A stretch of 64,000 nt of DNA, taken from positions 396,514-460,513 of the forward strand of contig MEHQ01003627.1 in assembly GCA_008828725.1 (NCBI GenBank), read 5' to 3'. How positions within the stretch are numbered: position 1 is the stretch's first letter; each line of letters starts with the position of its first letter. Positions 1 to 9,157 of the stretch are shown here, in pieces. The notes under the pieces were generated by a model. It was given only the letters and a program-made list of their open reading frames with translations. It searched no databases and was not told the origin of the DNA. Position numbers and translations under genes: made by a program. This stretch comes from Saccharina japonica (taxonomy: Eukaryota > Sar > Phaeophyceae > Laminariales > Laminariaceae).

Positions 1-1675
1 ACGAGGAGGGGGCACAAGACTGATGCGTGGAGGCGGGGTGTGCCCACCCGGCCTCGCTTGCGCGAATGGTGTCACGAACGGCGGAAAAAGCTTTCCCGAG
101 AAAAATTGTCCCTTGCCACCGGCAGGGATCTTGGGCTTCTGGGTTGTCTTCCCGGAGACCGATGCACCATACGGTGTCAAAATGGCTGGCTTCAGCCAAA
201 CGCTTGGAGCCAGTGCTCAAAATATGCTGCTTCATAGCCAGGTTCTGTATGAACTGCCTGCAAGGACGGCGTTTACCCGAACGCGGTCCCAGGTAGCGCA
301 GTCGAACGTACGCACGCCTCGACCGACGCGTTTGTATTCGCGTGGGTCTGGCGAGGACATAACCCGCTCCGGTGCGCCTTGGTCGTGAAAAAGGCGAGCC
401 TTACCAGCCATCATATACTGCTCCGCGCAGGAATATGAGACATCGTCAACGACAAATGACGAGGGGGACCACTGTGAAAAATAGGAGGGGGGCTGCCAGA
501 ACAGTACCGCCCGCTCCTTTGAATACTCGAGAGTAGGGTCAAAGACCGACGGTGCCGAGCCGCCGGTGGCCGCAGTTGCGGTATGGGGGGGCGGCAGTGT
601 ACTTCTCTGAGAACATTGGGCCCCTGGTGCACAAGACGAGTCCGATCCCGTGAATACTGGCTCGGTGACACCATCGCTCGTGGACGAAAAATGGCCAGAA
701 GGTTCTCTTACTGCGCCCGATGGACTCTCTAAGGAGCCAAGGGGGGCAGGGGGCTCTGAGCGCGTTCTGCTAGACGAAAGCTGCGATTCTTCCGTATTTA
801 ACGGGTATGCCGTCCGGTTGGCCTGATCGGAGGCCTTGGAGTCACCACGGGCTCGTCGGGCAGTATCAGGTTTTCCTGCTTCACTGCAACCGAAGGAGCA
901 CTGCGCTCGCGGGATAGCGTGCGTGAAGTCGAATGGGGGCCTGCAGACCCAGAAGGCGACGTCAAAGACGGGGCTCGGGTGGGTGGCAAAGTGCCCACCC
1001 GAGAGGGCTTCCTCCCTGTAGATCTGCTGGAAGGGCGACGAGGTAGAAACTCTTATCGGCTTCTCTTTAACAGGAAAAAGGGCGGAGCGGCCTCCGTTAT
1101 TGCAAGGAAACGCCGAGTCCAGCTTCGAACGAGATCTCGGGGTTTCGGTGTTGGTCTTCCCGCACCTCAAACCGACCGCCACCGCATGGCCGGGAGTTGA
1201 CGGAGGGGAACACTCTCGCGGAAATGAGCGACGCGCAGGCGTAGCACTCTTGGCGCCTCGCGGCGTGTGGCTCGGAAGAGTCGCGCGCGTCGCGCCGGCT
1301 CTTTTACCAAGACTGAGGCGGGCGGCGCTCGAGGCGCAATCTTCCGTTGCCTGATCAATGCCGTGGTTGAGGGGAGCGGCGCTCGAAGCGCGGGTTTCCG
1401 TCACCGGCGGAGCGACGCTTACTGCGCGGGCTCCTGTGCCCCGGCTGAGGGGAGCGGCGCTCGAGGCGCAGGCTCCAGAAGCGGGCTTGCGGCCTCCAAA
1501 CTTTGTAGCAGGCGGCGGAGAGGTCGGTGGGCTCGCCACATGCGTAAATGTGTTTATTTCGCTGCGTCGACCGGATATACGGGACGACGTGCTGGAGGCA
1601 AGGTCACCAGGCGGGGCGGCGGTCGAGAGTGGCCGGCGCTGTGCGCTGGGCGAGGCTGGAACACGAGCATCTTAT
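1..1675 (-). pseudogene. NADAR-domain protein, frameshifted, running off the left edge
   Basis: Seen: a minus-strand frame is open from a TAA near 1673 down to 232. Its first ~300 codons are low complexity (Ser, Ala, Pro, Arg), with a repeated ASSAAPL-type block. From about 565 downward the translation matches the NADAR (YbiA/DUF1768) pattern: FWQPPSYFSQWSP, then a CAEQYMMAGKA helix, then DPREYKRVGR and TFDCATWDRVR. The frame stops at 232, but the fold continues in another frame (AMKQHILSTG, then FDTVWCIGLR, DPCRWQG and LGKAFSAVR) to the window edge, so one indel lies near 250-262. Known: NADAR proteins hydrolyse the N-glycosidic bond of ADP-ribosylated nucleotides or NAD-derived intermediates. 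The longest open stretch starts with GTG, so no start codon is established. The frame lies downstream of gag-like fragments on the same strand and may be the tail of that polyprotein. A sequencing error could also explain the frameshift. Confidence 0.72.
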
Positions 1676-2042
1676 GAAATCATTATTTTTTCTCCCGGTA
1701 ATGCTGGCGGCGGACACGTGGGAAGGGCCGTGCCGCCGTCGACCTGTCAGTTGCCAGCACGGTAGGTGCCTGACTGGCGTCCGTTCGGGTTTCCACTCGA
1801 GTTATGCGAGGCGCCGTAGCGGGTTCCATCATCGGGAGCAAGAGCGCAAGAGGAGGGCGAGGGCGGGACACCGCCGTGGCTTTCAAAACCGGCCCGCTGG
1901 TAACCTGTTGCCGCGTGTGTGTTGTAGCCGTCGCTTTGTTTGTTCTGCCGACCTTGGTGTTGCCCACGCGAGTGCCTGGAGCGACGCTTGTTTTCTTGTG
2001 ATTGTTGTGGCTGTTCGAGCGCGAGGGATTTTCCTCGCGGTG

Positions 2043-2279
2043 TTATCGTGTCATGCGGGCTTGCCAACGCCTGTACGCGGCACCACTATCACCGAGTTGC
2101 CCGAGGTCATTGTTCAAAAGGCCGCTCTCGTTCATGAAGTTGTGTCTACACTGTTTGAATGAGTGTGTGTATTCGTGGCCGTTCAGGCAGCGGCCTCGGT
2201 TTGCGCTGAGTGAGGACTCTCGTTCGGACGACGAAAGCAGGCCGCTCCACAGGCGAGGGTCCTCGGTGTTGATGGACAT
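2043..2279 (-). pseudogene. gag-like zinc-knuckle fragment
   Basis: A 78-codon minus-strand frame contains RCLNGHEYTHSFKQC followed by a segment beginning RHNFMNESGLLN. Spaced Cys/His residues followed by an asparagine- and glycine-rich stretch recall the nucleocapsid end of retrotransposon gag proteins. It lies between a possible capsid-like fragment (2389-3135) and the NADAR frame (1-1675), all on the minus strand. The spacing does not match the standard CX2CX4HX4C motif, so the zinc-binding call is tentative. Confidence 0.4.
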
Positions 2280-2388
2280 GCAAACCGCGTGTACTTCAGC
2301 GTAGTGGAGTTCATCTAGGGTCTAGCTGTTGTAGGAATTGTCAAGCCACGGGTCTGTGCAGTCGGGGATGGGTTGGCTGACAATCGGA

Positions 2389-3135
2389 CTAGCGCCCTAT
2401 CTGCCAAGAAGGCGAGGGGGAAGGCGTCCGGCCTCGGCCGCGCCCATTATTGGCGGACCAGGCCTCCAACAGGGTGGGTGACGGCGAACCCGTCGAGGAA
2501 GCAGGCAAATATAATATTTTTTCGCTGTCGATGGCTGGTGTCTTATTACTTCCGAAAGTCTGAAAAACCAACCACATGGAGTCCAAAGTGTCAAACGACC
2601 TCGTCATGGTTGTCAACACGCCGGGGTACAGCGTGGGCACCAAACTGGGGTACTGCTCAGTACCCGTCATTCGAACCACCTCCACAACAACCTCCACCCC
2701 AGGTGGCAGAACACGTTCAGAGCCTGTCGCTGCTGAAACTACCACTCGAAGCTCCCGGTTAAAACCACAGAAGGGGGTCCCGTTAGACACACAACATGTA
2801 TGCAGCTTGGCGTAGCTCGCCCCCGTGTCGGCGCGGTCGAAAAGGGTGCTGAGCAACCTTAGGAGGAGCGCGAACGCCGCCGGGCCCGTGGCTCCACCTG
2901 CGAGGGCTCCCGACACCTGTCCAAATAAATCGTCCATCAAGGTAGTGAGGGGGGCCGTCGCAAGCTTGTCAGGCGTGATGGCTCGTGAAAATATTTTCTG
3001 AAGGGGGTACTCCCAGCCGAGGACCCACTCGACCGAGTTTCCCCTCGTGGCTGTTTTCGTCGCACCGCACGAGAATATCGGCACGGAGGACATGACCGAA
3101 CGGGTGAGCTGTTGCGCGGCTTCCGACGGGTTCAT
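2389..3135 (-). pseudogene. gag/capsid-like polyprotein fragment
   Basis: This 248-codon minus-strand frame is the longest uninterrupted piece of the gag-like region. It is mixed helical and hydrophobic (blocks such as PLTTLMDDLFGQVSGAL and FALLLRLLSTLFDRA), then has a beta-rich part (RELRVVVSAATG, GVEVVVEVVRM) and ends in an Arg/Gly/Ser-rich tail before the zinc-knuckle-like fragment. No family motif is certain; the capsid-like call rests on position and composition. A second frame overlapping its start (2969-3310) has an alanine-rich helix and probably belongs to the same polyprotein across a frameshift. Confidence 0.35.
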
Positions 3136-3348
3136 CGAGGACGGGAGAGGAAGGATTGGTATGCGAGAAATGTCCTTGAGACCCAGGTGGTTGTACGTGC
3201 TTGGCGTCTATGGCGTGCTTGGCCGCGGCGGCTGCGGCAGTGGCGTCGATCGCGGCTGTTCGAGCGTGGGCAACGTTCGACGACACCGTCATGACGCGGG
3301 TATCGGACACGGACAGTTGCCCAAGAACTTCGGCCTAGACGGAAAATT

Positions 3349-3756
3349 CTACCACAGAAGGGACCACTTGCCTCTTTCCGTTCGCGCCGGTGACCTCTGG
3401 GACGGCGGAACGCCTGCTGCTGTCCGTTGAAGAGCTGGAGCTGCCGGCTCCGTGGGATTCCCGCGGCTGGTTGCGTGGCCTCCTCCCGTCACTCGAACTT
3501 TGCCGCCCCTTTTCACCTCTGCCTTTACGCGTGGTTCGTCGCGCCGAGAGCTGCCAGCTCCTGAGGCATTGCGAGCTTCCTGGCGTCGGGAGTCCCTGTC
3601 GCGGCGGGACTTATCGCGTGCGGAGCGGGCTTCTTCTCCCTCGCGGCATTTCTGCTGGGAAATGAAGTCCTCGGGGTTCAGCCAATGTACTCTGTCCTTA
3701 CAGGAGTCATGCCCCCGTCGAAGGTTGATGATGTGGTTCATGATAATCTTGGCCAC
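3349..3756 (-). pseudogene. charged fragment of the gag-like polyprotein
   Basis: The 135-codon minus frame reads from a segment with KIIMNHIINLRRGHDSCKDR and VHWLNPEDF into a strongly basic Arg/Ser/Asp-rich stretch. Upstream of its apparent start, the same strand continues in open sequence to about 3890 (a WRHMATNS block) with one stop, so the fragment is a piece of something longer. Function not recognised. Confidence 0.3.
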
Positions 3757-3994
3757 TCGCTGACCATCCTATGAGTTCGTGGCCATGTGACGCCACACCA
3801 TGTCCACCGTGGTCATGGGGTCCTGGAACTCTTGCCGAAGAAGCCCAACGCTGCTGACCACTGCTGCCCCCCCCTCCTCTGACAGCCAAGTGTGGGGTTT
3901 GTGGGCCATCCCGGCGATGCTGACACCCAGGAAGTCAACGTCTACAGATTTCCGAAAGGGCTCGTCGACTTTGATCGTGTCGGAGGAAGGCGTC

Positions 3995-4830
3995 TTATTG
4001 CCAGGGGTCGCCCCCTAGCGAGCTACCACCCCTGAGGGAGTGGTCGACGTGGTGTGTAGACTGGCGGCCGGAGCTGCAAATGACCGGGGCGGTGTGTAAG
4101 CCAGCAGCCGGAGCTGCAATGACTGGGGCAGTGGGCAATTCCTCTGCTGGAGTGGAATCAGGCTGTCCCTGATCTGGCGAGACCGAGTTTTCTGTGGCTT
4201 CCACGTGGTCCTGGGGGTGTGGCAGGTTCTCAGCCCTGGCCACCTTCAAGGCGTCTTGGGAGGCCGTGATGGCACGCGTCGTTTCCTGTCTGGCGCGGGT
4301 GGCCTTGGCGAGCGCTTCTTCCGAGACGAGGCCAGCGGCTTCGGTCGTGGCCAAGCCCCGGCGATGTCCGCGCGGCGCCGGGCCGAGGTGGCCGCCGTGA
4401 TCCCGTCAGTGATTGTTCTCCAGTTCGCCTTGAGAATCGACTTCAGCGCCTCCGGGAAGGCGTCCAATGACCCTGAGAGTGCGGGGTTGGCGAGCAGGGA
4501 GGGGGCTGGCGGAGACTATTGTCTCGGCAGGGCCTGCGTCCTTTGCTGCTCCTGGTGGTCTTGCCACAGCGCCGCCTGTTCCAGTAGCTCCTCCTGGGTC
4601 GACGACCGCGGCAATCGATCCTCCTGCTGTTGTCCGGGGAAGTCCTCCGCGACGAGTCTCTCGTCCTCGGTGTCGGGGGCCTCGAAGTCCACCCGACCCT
4701 CCGGAATCGAGGGGAATCGCAGGGTTCCCTGTGCAGAACAGGTATTCGAGGCTGAGTGTGACTTCTGGGTCCGAGGTGAAGAGCCGCAGTCTCTCGCTCC
4801 GGCAGTGGCCCTGGCTTGGCTGTCCGTCAT
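3995..4830 (-). pseudogene. N-terminal part of the gag-like polyprotein, frameshifted
   Basis: A plausible ATG on the minus strand at 4830 opens MTDSQARATAG and runs to a stop near 4516. The sense then seems to continue in 4246-4467 (DAFPEALKSILKANWRTITDG) and in 3995-4354 (alanine-rich coiled helix with EEALAKATRARQETTRAIT). Three fragments in shifting frames with continuous composition suggest one decayed acidic and coiled-coil region. No known domain was recognised. Confidence 0.35.
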
Positions 4831-5747
4831 GCTACGACGAGCGAGAGCGAAGGACACAGGGGTCGGGAGCAAAAACACTTGATTGACCTCGAATATACAG
4901 GCTGCAGGAGCAGCAGAAGCAGCAGTGGTAGCAGCAGAAAGTACAGTAGATACTTGTACAGCAGGGACTTGTACAGCAGGGTTCGACCGTCTCGTGCGAT
5001 ACGGCGAGCGCTATGAGCGCTGGGGATACGTGCATTGGTCGAGGGAGATGGCATTATGGGAGGAGAGCCGTCAGACGGGCCTCCACTATTCGTACAGGTA
5101 CTAACAGCAATAGCCGTGGGGCTTTGCACGCGGTCGGTACTGAAAGCACAATGAAAAATATCTCCCGCCCGAGCGGCATTGTTGAAAATCTCATCAGCAT
5201 CGAAACTCGTGGTCATAGTAGCAAGGAAAGCTGGACCTATGCGGAAATCCAGTGTGCCATCTTGTGGGCGAGGAGCGGAAACAGTGCCAGGAAAAATAAT
5301 CCCGAGGACAACATTATCGCTCTCTGGCCTCAAACGAGTACCAGTGAAACTCGGCTGGGCAGCAGCTAGCCCCGTGTATTGCCCAGAGTAAGGTAGAGCT
5401 GGAGGTGGGTGGCGCCGTCTGCTCGAATACTGCTCGGCAGGTATCGTAGTGTCAGAGGCGGAGGCGGGCTGGGCAGCTGGGGCGGCCTGGTGCAGTGCGT
5501 CCAGAGGCGGGGCCCTCGGAGGGTCCAAATCGGCCGTTGGGCGGAAAGGGGGCTCGTTCTTCGAGGTCTTGAGAGGCCGAATGTCATCAGTTAAGCGAGG
5601 CTTCCAGGCGCCCGAGGGCTTGAGTGACAGAACCGCCACAGTTGAGCGAGAAGTCACGGTGTCCGAGAGCTTGAGTGGCAGAACTGCCGTAGTTGAACAA
5701 GAAAGGGCCTTGTCCGGGGGCGTGAGGGACACGACTTGCTCACCCAA
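4827..5747 (-). CDS. unrecognised proline/serine-rich open frame
   Basis: A 306-codon minus frame with no ATG at its first codon (the codon is TTG). It begins with a twice-repeated block (STTAVLPLKLSD, then STVAVLSLKPSG), continues Pro/Ala-rich, has a more ordered centre (DNVVLGIIFPGTVSAP, DADEIFNNAARAG) and ends in Leu/Tyr runs encoded by an imperfect CAG/GTA trinucleotide tract at about 4895-4985. It may be the leader or first exon of the gag-like element, or chance openness of GC-rich sequence. No function is assigned. Confidence 0.2.
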   Translation of the reverse strand: MGEQVVSLTPPDKALSCSTTAVLPLKLSDTVTSRSTVAVLSLKPSGAWKPRLTDDIRPLKTSKNEPPFRPTADLDPPRAPPLDALHQAAPAAQPASASDTTIPAEQYSSRRRHPPPALPYSGQYTGLAAAQPSFTGTRLRPESDNVVLGIIFPGTVSAPRPQDGTLDFRIGPAFLATMTTSFDADEIFNNAARAGDIFHCAFSTDRVQSPTAIAVSTCTNSGGPSDGSPPIMPSPSTNARIPSAHSARRIARDGRTLLYKSLLYKYLLYFLLLPLLLLLLLQPVYSRSIKCFCSRPLCPSLSLVVA

Positions 5748-5749
5748 GG

Positions 5750-6229
5750 AGCAAGAAGGTCGCTGTTCAGAGGCCTATCTTCTAGGTGAACTCGCGGCTT
5801 ACTCTTCCAGTCCATTCTTTTGGTCCTGAGGTTAGTCTGCTGTACTTGGCACTTGATCTTCATCGGCGCGTCGTGAACGGTGGCCCAGCGAGTGGCCCTG
5901 GTGTTCGGGGTCTTGGCCACCGCGAGGAGGAGCAGACCCTCCGTCCTCGTGAGCCTCCATCGTGCGTGAGCGCGTGAAAACGCAAGCTCGAAAAACAAAC
6001 TCAAAGAAAAGCAAACGGGCAAAAACGAGCACAACTCTTACCGAACAAAGGCCAAAGTCTGCCGAAAGCAGCGCCAAGGAGTGCTGTTTGCTTATATATA
6101 GAAGAAGAGCAGCTTTATTCCTTTTCCCACGATGAAACACTGAAAGACAGAGAGCTCGGCTTGCTTCGCTCTGAGGGAAACTCCCTACAGTAGTAGTTTC
6201 CATCAAATATACGCCTTCCAAGTACTACC
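5750..6229. other. no recognisable gene; possible 5' flank of the minus-strand element
   Basis: Short overlapping frames on both strands and no family motif. A long terminal repeat was looked for but not identified. Confidence 0.4.
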
Positions 6230-6780
6230 AATACGATTCTTATACATGTTACTACCAGGTATTTACATTTACCGGCGTTTCCACATCATTCCAGCAATAC
6301 TATAACCTTATATATACTACACAGTAAACCCTATACAAACCAGGTACGGGGTACTAGGGCATACCTGTACGAATTATGATACAAAAAAACGTGTTACGTA
6401 CTAAATTCTATATATACCAGATAGGCGGCAAGAGGCCTTATTCCTATTAAAAATACTTATTCGAGGCCATCCTAATTCCCTATACGTATATAAACGGGCT
6501 ATACTAAATCCTATATAAACCAGGTAGGGCGTACGAAGTCATACCGTTTCCTATAAAAGCACGATATACTGGTGCCGTGCTATATACCAGATAGGCGTAC
6601 GAGGCCATGCTCATTGCTACTGTATATAAAAAAACGTAGTCGATATTATACTAATTTCTATATACACAATGGTCTACACTAAATCCAATATAAACCAGGT
6701 AGGGGGTACGAGACAATACCATTTTCTGTGAAAGAACGATATGATCCTGGTGCCGTGCTGCTCTGCTGTGCGCAGCTGTC
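6230..6780. repeat. degenerate tandem repeat with CCAGGTAGGG core
   Basis: AT-rich sequence with about five diverged copies of a unit containing CTATATAAACCAGGTAGGG or CTATATACCAGATAGGCG, followed by GTACGAGGCCAT-like sequence. A longer pair of copies also shares ACGATAT and TGGTGCCGTGCT. Copies start near 6325, 6410, 6505, 6580 and 6680. Confidence 0.65.
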
Positions 6781-6867
6781 TGCGTGGCCTAGAGGGCTGT
6801 CCATTGTCCATCCATACATAACGGAGTTTCCATACAGATATGTAGGTGCTATTGGCGTAGGGACAGT

Positions 6868-7020
6868 GAAAAACAAACGACCGAAAAAACGGAGTCGGTT
6901 TTTCGGTTTCGTTTTTTTTCGGCAACCGAAAAACCGTCTAAACAAAGTCGGTTTTCGGTTGCGAAAAACCGAGAAAACCGACCGAAAAAAACGACTTTCT
7001 GTTTTCGGTTCACAACCAAC
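6868..7020. repeat. low-complexity AACCGAAAA/CGGTTTT tract
   Basis: Alternating AACCGAAAA and TCGGTTTTTCGG words over about 150 bp, self-complementary and able to fold. It resembles, but is not identical to, the AACCGG tracts at 12.1-12.9 kb and 25.7-25.9 kb. Confidence 0.6.
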
Positions 7021-7058
7021 CCTGCAAATGGGATGATATAATAATATAATAAGGATTA

Positions 7059-9144
7059 CATTTCATCCCTGCGTTTTCCGGGCCCGGCGCCCATTGGTCG
7101 AGGGCGGCCCTCAATCAGGGGCCGCGGCGCGCGCGGCGGGAGTTGCCCCTCGGGGGAACCCCCCAGTCTCGTCGCACCCGGGGACGATAGGTCCCCATCC
7201 CCGGTTGGGAAATGCCTCCGTATCTCTACAACTCCAACCACCCGGGGACAAAAAGACAACCCCCCGGTTCGAAACCGCCTCGCAGGGTGTGGAAACCCCA
7301 GCCCCACCGTCCGATCGCTGATTGACTGGGACTCGAAAATAAAGCCAGCACCACCAGGGGACGATACGGCCCCATCCCCGGATCGGAAATCCCTCCATAC
7401 ATGTACAACTCCAACAGCCCAGGGACAAAAACCGAGATCTCCCGGGTCGACACCGCCGCGCACGGTGTGGAAACCCCAGCCACACCGGCCGATCGCTGAC
7501 TGGCTGGGGCTCGTATACAAAGCCAGCGCCACCCGGGGACGACAGAGTATCATCCCCCGATCGGAAATCCCGCCATACATCCGCAACTCCTCACCCGGGG
7601 ACGATTGGGTCCCATCCCCGGTTTGGAAATGTCTCCGTGTATATACAACTCCGACCACCCGGGGACGAAAAGAACGACCCCCCGGGTCGAAACCGCCCCG
7701 CAGGGTGTGGAAACCCCAGCCCGACCGACCGATCACTGATTGGTTGGGGCTCGAAAATAAAGCCAGCGCCACCAGGGAACGATACGGCCCCATCCCCGGT
7801 TCGGAAATCCCTCCATACATGTACAACTCCAACAGCCCGGGGACGAAAACCGAGATCTCCCGGGTCGACACCGCCGCGCACGGTGTGGAAACCCCAGCGA
7901 CACCGGCCGATCGCTGATTGGCTGGGGCTCGTATGCAAAGCCAGAGCCACCCGGGGACGACAGAGTATCATCCCCCGATCGGAAATGCCGCCACACATCC
8001 ACAACTCCTCACCCGGGGACGATTGGTCTCCATCCCCGGTTTGGAAATGCCTCCGTATCACTACAACTCCGACCACCCGCGGACGTAGAAAAAGACCCCT
8101 CCGGGTCGAAACCGCCCCGCACGGTGTGGAAACCCCAGCCCGACCGGCCGATCGCTGATTGGTTGGGGCTCAAAAATAAAGCGAGTGCAAATTCCAACAG
8201 CCCGGGTACGAAAACCGAGACCCGCCATATCGATACCGCCGCTCACGGCGTGGAAACCGCAGCGCCGCTGTCGCTAGAGCTGATTAACTGCGGGTCGACA
8301 ATAGAGCCAGTGCACCCCGGAAGATGATAGGGGCCCATCCCCGGATCGGAAATCCCTCCATACATGTACAACTCCAACAACCCGGGGACGAAAACCGAGT
8401 TCGCCCTGATCGACACCGCCCCGCACGGTGTGGAAACCCCAACTCTACTGGCTCTATCACTGATTGGCTGGGGTACCTTTCAGGGTCCGCCGCACGCGGG
8501 GAGGATAAGGTCCCATCCCCAGATAATACATAAATCCATACATCTACAACTCCGACAAACCGGGAGTAAAAACAAAATGATCCCCTGGCGCGATACCGGC
8601 CCGCATGGTGTGAAAACCCCAACCCCACTGGCTCTGTCACTGTTTGGCTGTGGTTCGGCGAGCCAGCGCTAACCGGGGAGGATCGTTTTTCCTCCCCGCG
8701 TCATCAACACTTCCATATATTCAAAACTCCAACACAGCGGGGACGAAAATGGTGCCTCCCCGGGTCGACACCACCTCGCACGGTGTGGAAACCCCAACAC
8801 CGCTGGCTGATCGCTCATTGACTGGGGTTAGGAAGAAATAAATAAAGCCAGCACCACCCGGGGACGATGTGGTCCCATCCCCGGTTCGGAAACCCTTCCG
8901 TACGTATATAACTCCACCAACACGGCAACGAAATCGAGTTCCCCCCGGTCGACACCGTCCCGCACGGTTTGAACAACCGAACCCCACCGGCCGATCGCTG
9001 ATTGGGTGGGGCTCGAAAGTAAAGCCAGCGCCACCCGGGGACGATAGATGTCATTCCACATGGATTACCATCTAAAACCTTCGCTTGGCGCAGCCCAATA
9101 AGAAAAAATAAGGCGCGCGAAGCGCGCCGATTTTTGCGCTTGTA
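7059..9144 (+). repeat. macro-repeat unit 1 built of a ~417-bp higher-order satellite
   Basis: The unit opens with TTTCATCCCTGCGTTTTCC and GC-rich sequence. Inside are alternating ~177- and ~242-bp monomers sharing words such as GTGTGGAAACCCCAG, CCCGGGGACGA and GATTGGCTGGGGCTCG. The GTGTGGAAAC word recurs at about 7287, 7465, 7707, 7883 and 8125, giving a higher-order period near 418 bp. The second half (8.2-9.0 kb) is more diverged. It ends with TTCGCTTGGCGCAGCCCAAT, a GC hairpin and GCGCTTGTAT. Many long frames on both strands here are satellite by-products. Confidence 0.85.
9112..9128. other. 17-bp perfect hairpin at the end of macro-repeat unit 1
   Basis: GGCGCGC-GAA-GCGCGCC, a 7-bp stem with a 3-nt loop, followed by GATTTTTGCGCTTG. 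The same hairpin ends unit 2 at 11385-11401. A hairpin shortly before the 3' end is typical of Helitrons, but the CTRR terminus is not present in canonical form. Confidence 0.6.
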
Positions 9145-9157
9145 TAATAGGCATATG

